DNA of 64,000 nt from Amoebidium appalachense (taxonomy: Eukaryota > Ichthyosporea): NCBI GenBank assembly GCA_963693365.1, contig CAVNZM010000014.1, forward strand, positions 1,240,001-1,304,000, given 5' to 3'. Both the position numbers and the translations under genes were made by a program. Each line of letters opens with the position of its first letter. The stretch's first letter is position 1. Below are positions 1 through 11,731 of this stretch, one piece after another. The notes below the pieces were generated by a model. It was not told the origin of the DNA. It ran no database searches and saw nothing but the letters and a program-made list of their open reading frames with translations.

Positions 1-100
1 AGTCGTTGTTTGGTTGTGCAATTGTCCTGATTGTTGTTTCGGACAGAAGAGGTAAGACCTTCTGGTGGTGATGGTGGTGGGGTGGTGGTGGGGTAGGTGG

Positions 101-102
101 GT

Positions 103-150
<48 letters not shown>
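101..150. repeat. poly(G) tract of about 50 bp
   Basis: Uninterrupted G run directly upstream of a dispersed repeat copy (150-298). A second G run follows at 299-333. Runs of this size recur throughout the window, for example 4621-4674, 4799-4845, 36191-36243 (as C), 38056-38107 and 46094-46138. The exact lengths may be affected by assembly. Confidence 0.9.
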
Positions 151-151
<1 letters not shown>

Positions 152-298
152 ATTTGAATGCGGAACACGGTACGAAGCTTAAGTACGCATACACGATGAG
201 AAGCATGGTGCAGGACACATGCAAAGGCAAACATTCAAGTATGCAACATCAGCAATGCCCACATATGCATCATAAGCAGAGCCCATCCTCAGGAGGGT
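150..298 (+). repeat. Dispersed repeat family A, copy 1
   Basis: Begins with TTTGAATGCGGAACACGG just after poly(G) and ends with CAGAGCCCATCCTCAGG. Near-identical copies lie at 16227, 16998 and 43794 (+) and at 35364 and 61468 (-). This copy carries two small insertions relative to the others, near 178 and 197. No coding potential. A SINE-like or other short nonautonomous element is the best guess. Confidence 0.8.
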
Positions 299-333
<35 letters not shown>

Positions 334-1009
334 CTCTCTTAGGGAAACACTGTCAGATTCGGTTCTGATTCCAAAATAAATTTGAACTAATTTTGTAACT
401 CTTGGATTTGCCGATAAACATGTAAGAGCATACAGCAAAGGAACACGCACGTGTGCACAACTAAAACCACACACTGTTTCAGGCATGTAAACGCACAGTC
501 GCCACACAAAGCCCTTTATAAACGTGGGATGATTTTGATTTTACACATAACCGAAAACATTCATGAACACACCAATGCACCTTAGGACCGCTTTACTTGC
601 TCGTACCAAGTGACCCACTATATTTGGTCGATTCACGTATTAACCATCTACGGAGCTACCAGGCCCCAGTTCACACATTCAGTAACAACAAAAACGAAAA
701 AAGGTGTTCATATTTTCTTTGGTAGGTACGCGTCTATGTACGGATGCAAGTATGGCGGCTGCGCTAATCTTACCTAATTTGCTTAGTCGTCTACTATCAA
801 AAAACGTACCCGAAACACGAAGTAAAGTAAAATACAACAATGTGTGTATGGACATATAGCCCTAACCAGACAATGGGCATTACATGCAAAGTTCACATTT
901 ACCAACTCGACCACCATTACAACTAGAAACTATCAAAACAACGACAAAAAAAATAATATATACACATTACATGACCCTGCAACAACACCACTAACAACCA
1001 GTTCATACC

Positions 1010-1673
1010 CTACATAGTTATTTGGGAGGAATTCTGACTCTCCAACTCAACCATTAGTTTCGCCTTTTGCTCTCTTAACCCTTTTAACTCCCCTTCCGCT
1101 TCTTTTACCAACAGATGTAATTCCTTGTTTCTCCTTTGCAAATCCTGTAGCGTCGCTCGCGTCCCAGCTCTAACCTCTCTTTCTTTCTCTTCTTTCGCTT
1201 TCTCTTTCTCCTCTTTCACTCTCTCCTTCTCCCTCTCCCTTTCCTCTTTTGCTCTCTCTTTCTCTTTCTCCTTTCTCTCCTTCTTATCTTTCTTTTCTTG
1301 TGACTTCTCCCTCTTTAACGTAACCTCCATATCTCTTTCTTTTTCTCTTTCTTCCTTCTTCTTTTCTTTCTCTTTTTCTTTATCCTTATCTTTCCCAAAT
1401 GCTTTTCTCAACCACGAAGGACCGTGACTCCTGTCTCGGTCCTGAGACATTCTCCTTTCTATCCCCAATTCTTCCGAAAGTCTTCGTTCCCTTTCATCCG
1501 ACCCCCTCCTGTCAGAGGTTAAAGATTCGCTTTCATCTTCTTCTTGTATGCCTGTGGATGGGAGTTTAACCACAGGCAGGCCAGAGAGTTGATTGTAGGA
1601 AGGTGGTTTGCCCTCGTATTCGCTCGGTGGTGGCGGGATGGCGAAATCGACAAGCTGCGCAGTGTTGTTGTTG

Positions 1674-1732
<59 letters not shown>

Positions 1733-1905
1733 TTGGGGGGGGTTGCTGGTCGTGGTGGGTTCGTGGTGGTGGCGGAGGAGGGGGAGGAGCTGAAGGAGTG
1801 GGGGAACGAGGTGGGAGAAGGAGGTGTGTGTGTGTGTGTTGGGGGGGGGGGGGGGAAGGGTGTGACAGGGGTACTAAGAATCTATCAGAAAGGTAACCGG
1901 CATCC

Positions 1906-1949
<44 letters not shown>

Positions 1950-2219
1950 AAAAAAAAACCAAACCCAACCCCAACCCCAACTCCCCCTCCCCCCGGAACC
2001 CCCCCCACCCACTCTGGCCGTTAGACACACAAGCTCTCACTGACTTTCTTCAACACGTACACACGCGCACGGAAAAAGGAGGGAGAGGGGGGGGGAGGGA
2101 AGGAAAAAGGGTCACACGGAGCAATGGACAATGCAGTTCCGTGCTTAAACCAACTTGAGTCCAAAAATATAGCCCAATCTCGTTGCCCCTACTCTACGAC
2201 CCCCCTCCCCTCCTCACCC

Positions 2220-2253
<34 letters not shown>

Positions 2254-4340
2254 ACCACACACACACACGCAACACACACACCCCTCCCCCTCCTCTTTCC
2301 CTCCTCCCTCCCCCCCTCCACACACACACACACACATTTGCAAACACTCACCTCCATCCCCACCGACTGCTTGTGAGCTACCAGAGGCCCCCACGGGTCT
2401 AATGTCCAACAAGTCCAAGTCATCATTTCCGGGTTTCACACCGGTTTGGGGCGGGAACGTTGGGTGGTGTGTGAAATTCGTAGCAGGAGCATTCAACCCC
2501 CCCGCCTGTGAATTTTTCCTTTCCTTTTTCTCGTCTTTTTCCTTCTTAAACATCGATAGAGCGTTGAATCTCTGCTTGAAATCATCCGTGTCTCCCATAT
2601 GACCCCCCCTCCCCAAATCCAAGCTCTGATGTCTGCGCGCGTGCCCTTTAAACCCGTGTGTTTGGGTGGACGGGGCGGGAAGTTGAGGGGAGGGTACTTG
2701 ATCGGGAATAGCGTGGTAAGGGCCGAGAGAGGGGGAACTCGTGTGTTTTTCGCGCCCTTTTCCTTTGCTGTTTTGGCGCTCATATGACCCCAGGGGAACT
2801 CGTTCGTCATCGGACGCCGCCGCCTGCTGCATGCCAAAGTCCGCATCCTATTGGGTTGTTGAAGTAAGTATCTTACATCCTATTGGTGGAATAGGGGTAG
2901 AATCTCGTATCCTATTGGGTAATCTAAGTATCATAACCAGCTATTTGGTGGTGAGGTTAGTAGCTTACATTAACCTACTTAAAGCAAGCCCCGCTACTTC
3001 CATTTTAGCCACTGGGCAGCGAGCCACGATGGTGACGTCATTCTGTGCACAATTTCCATGACACCGTTTAGCCACCCTGAATGAACTGAAGCTGGCTCTG
3101 TCGTATGTCGACATCGGCATTGACACAATTTGACAGCGCCTCTTGATTGGTGAGGCGCATATGAGAAATGTGGCTCTCGTGTGCTCAGCGCCCAGGCGCT
3201 GAAATGGGAGAAGCGGTGGTTGGTTTAAGGAGGCACGGTGAGAAGGAGGACTGAAAAGGGTGGGGAGGGGGGATGGGAGGGGGGGCATGACGTCCACAGC
3301 AAAAACAAAATATTGCAAAGAAAACCGTACTGCCGATAAGTAATAAGAAACCACAAGCTTTTGCACACAAGTAGATACGTGGGGGAAGGGGGTGGCGGAC
3401 GGGGGGGTGGGGGAGGGGGGGGTTGTTACCTGAATTGGGACCATAGGGGCAGAATGAGTCTGGAACTGTTCTCGAAGGCTGTGTGGGCAGGTGTGAGCAA
3501 AAAGGAGAGGGGGGGGAGGGGGGGGGAGATGGATCGCGCAATAGGATGCAGAAAAATCAAAGGGTGGAGAGTGAGCGGTGGGTTGGGTTGGGTTGGGGGG
3601 GGGGGGGGGGGGGGGGAGCGAGAGAAACGAGTAGGGGAGGGGAAGAGAATGGAACAGACATGGGGAGAGAGGGGGGGGGGGGGGGGAGGAGGGAGGGCTA
3701 GGGGATGAAGGGGTGGAGGGAGGGATGCAGAGAAGGAGGGAGGGAGGAACATAAGAGACAAAGAAGAAAAAAGGAGAAATCAAACAGACGCTCTAACCCA
3801 CTGCACGCACACCAAGAAGACTACTTGATAGGATGATTCAAAAAGAAGCGGGGCCAGCGCCAAGATAAAAAGCTACCTCTCAATACACATCTTAAGGGAA
3901 CAACGGGGGGAAGGGGGCGGGGACGAGGTAGTGAGGCAGAGATGGAGGGAGGAGGGGTGGGGGTGGGGAGGGGGGGAGCAAGGAGAGATGAGAGGAAGGG
4001 AGGAAAAGAGAGGGGGGAGGAGGGGGGAGGGGGAGAGTTTGAGAGAAGAAAGAGAAAGGGGGGAGGGAGGGTGGGACGGGGGGGAAGGGCCGGGGGGGGG
4101 AGGGGACAGGAGGGGAAGGAGAGGGGGAAGGAGGGAGGGAGCGAGGGAGGGGACTAGGGGAGGAGGAAGGAAGCGAGGGACGACAAACCATCATTGAGTA
4201 TATGTGCATGTGTGTGTTTATGTGTGCACTGGCTTGTATGTGCATGTGTGTGCACATGTGTAGGCGCGGTTTTGTGTGTGTATGTTCGTGCAGTTCATGT
4301 GTGTATGTTTGGAAACGTGTGTGTGTGTGAATGTGTGTGT

Positions 4341-4389
<49 letters not shown>

Positions 4390-4618
4390 GAGGAGGGCCA
4401 ATACTGACCTTGGCATCTGTAAAGCTCCCTCGGGCTGTGCCTGCAGACGAGGCGCATGATGTCAGCACCCATGAATCAAGACAGAGAGTGTGTTAGGATG
4501 ATGGTGAAGGGGAGGGGAGGGGGGAAGGGGAGGGAGGGGGGGGGGAGGGGGGGGGAAGGGGAGGAGGGGGGAGGGGGGGCGGAGTAAAGGAGTGTGATTT
4601 TTGGTGCAGGAAGATGGG

Positions 4619-4675
<57 letters not shown>

Positions 4676-4784
4676 GGAGAAGGCAGGCAGTGGGGAGGGG
4701 GTTGAGTGTAACAGACGAGAAAATCAAGTGTGTGTGTGCGTGTGTGTGTGCTGGATTTCCTCTCTCTCTCTCACTTTTTTTTGT

Positions 4785-4845
<61 letters not shown>

Positions 4846-5854
4846 CTTTTTCTCTCTTTTATTTCTATTAGAAGGGGGGGCGGGGGGAGGGGGGGGGGCG
4901 GGGGAGGGGGGAGGGGGAAAAGGGGGGGGGGGGGGGGGGGTACTCATAAAACGGGGGGAAAACATGGAAGCAAAGGCACTATAAAACCACAGAAAATAAA
5001 AGGACAAAACAGAAATCCAAAACATTGTGCAGGCAGACGTTACTTGGACAGAGCCAATCATCAGGGGGGCTCCTAGGCTACAAAAAAAAAACAGAAAGGG
5101 TACAATAGCCGCGTGCAGGGGGAGGGAGGGGGGGGGGAGGGGGGGGGGGGGGGATAAATATATAATAGATATACCTGTTGATAGCGATGAATTGCAGGCT
5201 CCGAAAGCCTCTGTGTATCCGCTGTATATCCCCTCGGTGTATCCAACTGCAAATTGGACCCATACATGGATCCCCCCACACCTCCTCCCGTGGGGGTCTG
5301 TGTGGGTGTTTGCGCAAAACCGATCGAAGGGCTTCGGTCAGCAACACCTCCCCCGGCCTCTGACGATCGGTGGGTGCGCGGTGGTGGTTGGGGAGGGACG
5401 GAATATGATTGGTTACTATACGCCCAATCAACGTTGTTTTTTGACGGACTTTCCGGATATGGGCGCGGGTTGGTGGAAAGCATAGAAGCGAACGGGTTGT
5501 TTGGGTTAAAGGTTGGGGTTGTGTCTACCGGTTCTGAAGAACCCCCCTGGGCCGGGGTGGTGTAGGAATTTACCATATATGGTGGTGTCTGGTATGGCTG
5601 TTGTTGTTGTTGCATTTGCTGTTGCTTGATACGGGCCAAAAGGTACTGTTTCTTAAAAGGAGGCAAGATGCGGGGATTCAGGGGTCCCTTTAATCCGTCG
5701 GCTATATTTGGAAAGTGCACGGCCACACGTGCTAGCTGCATGGCTATGCAAAATTCGTCTTCGTCCAGTCGCCCATCTCGGTCAATATCGGCAAGTTTCC
5801 TGGAAAAAACCCCCCCGGCTGGTCAGCAGCAATATACCATACCAGATACTGAGC

Positions 5855-5885
<31 letters not shown>

Positions 5886-7230
5886 ACTTCCCTGCACCCT
5901 CCCTCTTCCGCTGCCCTCTTACTCAGCATCCATACTATCCATTCCTCCCCCCTTCCCCCCCCCCCCCCCCCCCCCCAAATTCCTTTCGCCGCCACCACGT
6001 CCCGCTACCAATTTTGCTATCCCTGAATACAGGCACACACTCATGGTAAATGCTACATGAAAGTACTTGAAGTATGTGTGTGGTTGCGTGTGGGTGTGCT
6101 GGGGAGGGGGGAGAAACGCGAGGAGGAGGAGGGGGGGGGCGGGAGGGGGCTGATTAGAGGGTGACAACCATGGATGGAAAGGGAAAAACCACAAAAGTAA
6201 ACACTCAAAAAAAAAAGAAATAAAACCGTGCAGACTGAAAGCATCCTGGGGTGGTGGTGGTAGGTGGGTGGATGTGTGTGTGTTTGGGGGAGGGGGGAGG
6301 GGGGGATGTAGGCACTTGCGGGTTGAGATTGTAGGGAAAGGGGCAAGATGGGGGGAGGAGGAGGGGGGGGGGGGGGTGTGTTTATGTGTGTGTGTGGGGG
6401 GGCGGGGGGGGGGTACACATACCATATCCTTGCCAGCATATCTTCGGGCAGATTTGACCTCCGAAACAGCGCCTGCAGCAGGTCACTGTCCACTGCACGT
6501 GCACACACAGTCAGACCATGTACGTGTCTCTGCCCCCCCCCCCCCCTCCCCCTCCTGCTCCTCCCCTCCCCTCCCCCCTCCCCCCCAACAAATACCCACC
6601 ACCACTCTCCCTCTTTCCCCCCGTCCACACCTCCCCAGGCGGCATCTTCTCCCAACCTCTGCCCCCCCCCCCCCCCCCCCCCCCCCCCGCCGCCCCCCCT
6701 CCTCCCCACCAAAAAAAAAAAAAACAACTCGATCCACACACACAGCCCGTTATCTCACCTAACCACCATCAGCCAGCCGTAGAAGACGATTAGGAATCCG
6801 TTTTTGTGTCAAGAATGGGATGAGGTTGGGGACGGGTGTATGTGTGTGTGTGTGTAGGGGGGGGGGGGAGAGAGGGGGGGGGGGGGGGGGGGGGGGAGGG
6901 GGGGGGGGGGGACTCACGAGGCACGTAACCATCGACGGGGTGCACAGCGTGAAAGTGCACGAGATAGCCCCCCCTCAGCTCGGGGGTGATGACCCACACC
7001 TCCCCTGGGTCCTCCATACCAACTGACCCTACTCCCCTTCCATCCCCATCGCTCTGAGATGCTGTCGTTGCAATACCGGGTGTTGCGTATGTGCTCAGTG
7101 CTGTCAGGGATGTGTTGTTTGATTTCGGACTGTTGGTATTGTTTTGCGGGTTGCGAGCTGAAGGTAGCGGTGGTTTGGGGGGTTTAGGGCGGTCTGCTGG
7201 TGGGGGTGCCGAGGAGGTTGGTGTCTCCAT
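1010..7230 (-). CDS. EH-domain endocytic adaptor-like protein, 749 aa, seven exons
   Basis: Exons on the minus strand: 7230-6918, 6492-6423, 5799-5175, 4440-4409, 3478-3430, 2847-2352 and 1674-1010. All have GT-AG borders and agreeing phases, totalling 750 codons. One EH domain spans residues ~78-175, with W128, the EF-hand loop [12 protein letters not shown] (132-143; ligands D132, D134, D136, D140, E143) and LPPF at its end. It resembles the C-terminal EH domain of EHD proteins more than those of Eps15, but no GTPase domain is present. The middle is disordered and Q/P-rich, with an NPF motif (229-231), itself an EH ligand. The tail (from ~529) has a PPSY motif (552-555) and a highly charged Lys/Glu-rich region followed by a coiled coil. 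EH proteins act at endocytic membranes. That role is inferred from the family, not shown here. Confidence 0.85.
1677..1731 (+). repeat. (GT)n microsatellite ending at a splice acceptor
   Basis: About 27 GT units. On the minus (coding) strand this is (CA)n, ending in the CAG acceptor of the last exon of the EH-domain gene, at 1675/1674. Confidence 0.9.
2841..2925 (-). repeat. Three tandem copies of a splice-acceptor motif
   Basis: Minus strand shows CCAATAGGATACG, CCAATAGGATGTA and CCAATAGGATGCG at about 30-bp spacing. The last copy is the actual acceptor (CCAATAG, then exon GATGCG) of exon 6 of the EH-domain gene. Confidence 0.75.
3033..3040. promoter_or_regulatory. CRE-like palindrome TGACGTCA inside an intron
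   Basis: Full 8-bp palindrome in intron 5 of the EH-domain gene, within 200 bp of several CCAAT-type motifs (ATTGG at ~2850, 2881, 2910 and 3145). It may be an internal promoter or chance. Confidence 0.35.
4948..5075 (+). repeat. Dispersed repeat family B, copy 1
   Basis: Contains AAAACATGGAAGCAAAGG and ends CAGAGCCAATCATCAGGGG. Closely matched at 48236-48358. It lies in intron 3 of the EH-domain gene and shares its 3' end with family A. Confidence 0.7.
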
Positions 7231-7330
7231 GTTGCTTAAGTATCTTCCTGCATCAAGGAGGGGAGATGAAGATTACTGTGATAGTTATCAGCTGGAAAAC
7301 CAGGAAACAAGGCTAGCCCAGTCATGTTAG

Positions 7331-9339
7331 AATTTCAATAGCTTATTCGTACAAGAAAACGGGCCAAAAAAAAAGACATGATAGAAAGCCTAGGGAACAT
7401 CGACAGAGCAAGGAAACAGAGCAGGGCAGGAAGAAAACGGTAAGGGGTGGGTGCTTTAAATAATGGGGAAAGGAGGGTAACTAAGGGTGGTGGTGGTGGT
7501 CGGGGGGGTTGGGGGGGGGGGGGGGGGGGGGGAGGAAGATGGGGAGATGTGTGGAGGGAGGAAGGGGAGGGAATGCGTGGAGGGAGGAAGGGGACAGTGT
7601 CAGGAGAGGGGGAGGGGAAGGGGCTGTGGGGCTGGCTATGCTAAGAAAGAGAATAGGGAGATAAACACAGTGTGGCGGTGTTTACAGATGTGTACGTGTT
7701 ACTGTATGGCGCTCCGACTGATGCACTGCAAATTGTGAGTATACACTATAATTGAACTATTGGGAATTATCATAAAGGTCACCAAGGAAACCACGAACGA
7801 TGCCGAGGCAGGCACCCAGAAAGGATCCCCCTCCCTCCTTCCCTCCCCCGCTCCCCCCTCCTCCCCCTCCTCCCCCCCATCCCCACACCTCCCCCCAAAA
7901 GACAAACAAAAACAACAACATCTGTAACAAGTAGCTTGAGGCAACATTTCAGTACACAAGAGGCACAGCTCCTTGTATGTTCTATAGAGGGACAAAGAAA
8001 ACGTACTTGAGCCCAAGCCACACACCTTACCTATTTACTGACACTCTTGTGTCAAGATATGTGGTTTTACTTGAATTCCAGCAAAATGGCTACAACAGCA
8101 CAGCACAAGCAACTAACTCAACTTTAGATACCAAAATACAGAATGTGACCCGTCAAAATGATACTGGCAACCAGAAAAAGAATTTGTATACCGGGTAAGA
8201 CCTAGGCTTTACTGTAGTTGCAAGTGTTGCAAGCCAGACTGTACGGTGTTTCTAGATGGCCGTGACTACAATAAAGATGGAAACATGAATGGGTGTGTGC
8301 GGTTTACTGTCATCCGTGTATCGAATACAGCGGGGTGATCGCACATACCGTCACCGAGCTGCCGGAAGCAAAAAATCAACACAGCCAACGGCAGCCAATC
8401 AGAATTGTGATCGAACTAATGACGTCATAAAGGTGCAAAAAAGTTGATCATTGATCGATTACGTTTTGAAGTGGATACACACCCCTACATTTAAAAAGCT
8501 ACCCCCACACATATGTACATAGTGTAGCTTTCTAGCAATAGTATTTTTGTACATAAATATATCGGAGCAAATTAATTTTATTTTTCTGGATTTTTTCGAA
8601 GTGGTCTAAGCTTCTGAGTCGAGTAGTCGACGACCTTTTTCACCATTTTGATTGGCTACTTGACGGCTTCATTAGAGCCAATCAGAATGATTATGGCTTA
8701 TCTATCATGCATTCCTAAAAGGCTTGGCCAATCACATCATTCATGGCTACAGGGGGGGGATTACGAAAAAAAATCGTAGTAATTACGTAAGACCCCGATA
8801 CGAAAAAGGTTAGTGTGCCGTCGTATCAGCTTTCGTATCAGATGTATAACATTATAAACGCTTTAAGGCCCCTTAATATCTAACTGTACCTAATTTTTTC
8901 AATATTTCTGTTCAAGAACATATCTACAGCGCTTCTCATGAGCAATATCGAACCCCGACAAGTGTCCAGGGCTTGTAATACTGCGATACTTAGTTTGTAA
9001 AAACGCGTATTTTGAGTTTTGTGACTAGAGGGGCGTTTTTAGCTGGGCTTGCAGATCCCCAAGAACCCCCCCCGTTACGATTAAGAAATTGTCCGTTACG
9101 ATTGGCCAAAGGACAATATGGTTAAGCTGGCCAACCCCAGCCCAACCCTGCATGGCTAACCGTTCGGCGTGACCTCTCAGCCTCTCAGGTCTCAGTGCCG
9201 ATTCAGTACCGCCGTGTTGAGCAGCAAGTGAATGTGTATAATTATCTTAAATAAAAAATAAAATCAATATAATGTTTCTTTCCCTTTTGATTTCTACAGT
9301 TATTTTTACAGGCCTCCAGTGTACTGCCCTCTTCAATGT
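7331..9339. other. Intergenic region without a supportable gene
   Basis: Separates the start of the minus-strand EH-domain gene (7230) from a transposon. It holds a G-rich stretch at 7480-7620, a pyrimidine-rich stretch at 7820-7900 and a normal-complexity AT-rich part at 7900-9300. Small open frames here have no coding signature that I can defend. Confidence 0.6.
8395..8732. promoter_or_regulatory. CCAAT/CRE cluster
   Basis: CCAAT at 8395 and inverted CCAAT (ATTGG) at 8651, then CCAAT at 8678 and 8728, with a TGACGTCA palindrome at 8420-8427. Similar combinations occur upstream of other genes in this window. Likely NF-Y-type and CREB/ATF-type sites, about 1.2-1.5 kb upstream of the EH-domain gene start. 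Confidence 0.45.
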
Positions 9340-9347
9340 GTGGGTCA

Positions 9348-9845
9348 CAGGGATGCGCCGGGCCGGGCCGACCGGCCCGGGACCGACCGGTCATCGGTCA
9401 GTCGGGTGACCCTGAGGTCATTTTGTAGATACCCGATAGCCGAAAATACCCGGTCGAGCCGGCCCGTGACCGACCCGACCCGAGGCCAAAACCCGCCCGG
9501 GTATCCGGGCCGGGGGGAGGTGGGGGCATACGTAATACAATAAATAGGGTTGTGCATTATTTTCCGTTTGTTGCCTACAATTATTATGTATAGGTACAGT
9601 GAAATATCACATAATGACACACTGCACACACACACACACACACACAGGCACAGACACACACACTGTACACCGGCGTGCACACACGTGCCACCAGTGTGCA
9701 CTGTATGGTGCATGTGACGCGGATGCGGCGCGTGAGGTCGACCCGGCATGCGCTCATGTCACATGTGCCACATGCGCGGCGGAACGCACTGACGTGCACA
9801 CAGATACACACACAAACACACACACACACGCACATGTACACACGT

Positions 9846-9881
<36 letters not shown>

Positions 9882-10458
9882 ACACACACACACCGTCACA
9901 CACACAGTCACACACACGTGCACACACACACACACCTGACACACACACGCACTAGTCACACACGTGCACACACACACACACACACACACGCACACACACG
10001 CACACACGCACACACGCACACACACGGCACACACACATACACACATGTGACACGCGTACACATGTACACCTACAGACACGCGTGCCGCCGCATGCGCACG
10101 GTGCACGCGCACACTTGCACACACACACATGCGCGCGCACACACACGCACACACACGCAATCAAAAAAAAATGGACGGACGTACACAACAGACACGTGTG
10201 ACATGCGATACACAGGGGCGTGCAAACCGGGGGACATTTTATAGGGTGTGCCCTTTATTACACACAAAACAGACAAATCCAGACTCCCGAGGTTTTCACT
10301 TCGGCCCGGCCTGGCCATGGTGTCGGCAACCCGATTTGGGACTTGCGTGGCCGGTGACCGACCGACCTTGTCCTGGATTTTCCTTGACCGACCGTACCCG
10401 ACCTGGCAACCTTCCAACCCGAATCGACTCGATCCGTGAAACTTTCGGCGCATCCCTG
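9348..10458. mobile_element. Nonautonomous hAT-type DNA transposon (about 1.1 kb)
   Basis: The ends are perfect 13-bp inverted repeats, CAGGGATGCGCCG at 9348-9360 and its complement at 10446-10458. They are flanked by an exact 8-bp direct repeat GTGGGTCA at 9340-9347 and 10459-10466. An 8-bp target-site duplication with CAG-initiated inverted ends is the hallmark of the hAT superfamily. Subterminal regions are rich in GACCGG-type motifs on both sides. The interior is mostly (CA)n-type sequence (about 9620-10160). No transposase is encoded, so this is a MITE-like nonautonomous copy. Confidence 0.85.
9620..10160. repeat. Imperfect (CA)n-rich interior of the hAT element
   Basis: Long CA/CACG-rich sequence, broken by a few unique patches such as 9700-9800. 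The ORFs that cross it are low-complexity Thr/His or Val/Cys translations and are not genes. Confidence 0.8.
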
Positions 10459-10505
10459 GTGGGTCACCAGGAAAACTTTGCCATCTGGCCGCCGTGATCG
10501 ATCAC

Positions 10506-10735
10506 TGATTGGCTAACCACTTTTTTTCCATCACGTATAAACAAAGCTGCAACTGAAAAAAGCGCCAGAAAAAATTAGAAATTCATCCAGGCTGTGACCG
10601 CCCACCAACAAACGTAGACCCAACAATGATTGAACGCTCAGAATTTGTCATCGATTAGGACCATGCTAGTGATCACAACGGGCAGAAAGCACGTCATATC
10701 CCAACTGGGTAGTTTAAAACCTACTTTATATACAG
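10506..10735 (+). promoter_or_regulatory. Putative kinase promoter (CCAAT and TATA-like)
   Basis: An inverted CCAAT box (TGATTGGCTAAC) lies near 10508, and a TATA-like TTTATATACAG near 10725 is about 45 bp before the kinase ATG. The order and spacing fit a compact core promoter. Confidence 0.45.
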
Positions 10736-10768
10736 CGTTACCGTAGAGACAAATGTGGACGACCAGAC

Positions 10769-11731
10769 ATGAACAAACTTATGTCAAACAAGTTCTCAGA
10801 TCCCAACAGCTACAATTTCCTTGGGCTGGTGAGTAAGGGAAAGTTTGGGATGGTAGAAAGCGCCATACACACACCTACAAATTATCATTGTGCCATAAAA
10901 GTGATTCGTTTAGGCTCGATTCACGATGAAGCACTGAAAAATGAAATTGACATCTCTTTTCTCGTTCGACATCCCTGCATCATAAAAACACACGCTACGT
11001 TCACAGACCATGCATCCATCCACATAGTTCAAGAGTACGGGGGAGGAGGCGACCTATTCACCTATGTGATGTCAAATGGCCCTGAGAGAGATGAATCCCG
11101 CTTGAAATCTATTGTGGCACAACTATCATCGGCACTAACGTACCTTCACTACGACGTAAACATAGCACACAGAGACATAAAGCTGGAAAACGCAGTCTTA
11201 CTTGGCGGCTTCGACCAGAATTTTCAAGTTCGTCTCGTGGATTTCGGCCTAGCCGCACACATCCCTCCAAAGGGCAAACTAACTTTGCCCAGGGGTCGCA
11301 CCGGGACGTTGGCGTACCTTTCCCCTGAGGCCCTGCAAGTTAGCCAGACTGGGGGTTTATTAGATCCGCGTGCGGCAGATGCATGGGCGCTTGGGATTCT
11401 GTGCTACGCATGTGCCTTCTCCCAATTTCCCTTCGAAACATGTTCACGCGAAGATGAAGATTATAGCGACTACATAAAGTCATTGGAAGAAGGAAACAGC
11501 GGCGCTATATTTGGAGCGAAACCTGAGGATATTGGTGTTACAGAAGAGTTCTGTTGTCTTCTAGAAGGATTGCTTAACCCATCACCAAGCCAGCGACTGA
11601 CGTGCAAAGATGTGTCTCGTTTCTTGGCCGACCCCTGGCTGAGAAGGAAGGGGAGGGGTTACGAACTATCACACCCACACGGAGTCATTTCGAGGTATGA
11701 ATCGGATACGTTTTTGGGTCTGTGCTGTTAG
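10769..11731 (+). CDS. Intronless Ser/Thr protein kinase, 320 aa
   Basis: Complete single-exon kinase domain. The Gly-rich loop is relaxed (GLVSKGKFGMV, residues 19-29). The ATP-binding Lys is K44 (AIKVI), the partner Glu E59, the catalytic loop HRDIKLEN (134-141; D136, N141), the metal-binding DFG D158, the activation-segment end SPE (185-187) and the F-helix Asp D204 (DAWALG). All catalytic residues are present, so it should be active. The layout and length resemble CAMK/AMPK-like kinases without a regulatory tail. It ends in two cysteines (LGLCC), a possible lipidation site. A second ATG at 10781 could also serve. It has no introns although all its neighbours are intron-rich, so it could be a retrocopy, but the frame is intact and a promoter-like region precedes it. 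Confidence 0.93.
   Translation: MNKLMSNKFSDPNSYNFLGLVSKGKFGMVESAIHTPTNYHCAIKVIRLGSIHDEALKNEIDISFLVRHPCIIKTHATFTDHASIHIVQEYGGGGDLFTYVMSNGPERDESRLKSIVAQLSSALTYLHYDVNIAHRDIKLENAVLLGGFDQNFQVRLVDFGLAAHIPPKGKLTLPRGRTGTLAYLSPEALQVSQTGGLLDPRAADAWALGILCYACAFSQFPFETCSREDEDYSDYIKSLEEGNSGAIFGAKPEDIGVTEEFCCLLEGLLNPSPSQRLTCKDVSRFLADPWLRRKGRGYELSHPHGVISRYESDTFLGLCC

Noticed and set aside
7977-8198. 73-aa open frame (MFYRGTKKTYL...)
   Set aside because: Isolated, with no splice partners or recognisable domain. Composition fits intergenic DNA.
9599-10244. Long Thr/His and Val/Cys open frames across CA/GT repeats
   Set aside because: They are translations of dinucleotide repeats inside the hAT element, open in several frames and on both strands at once.
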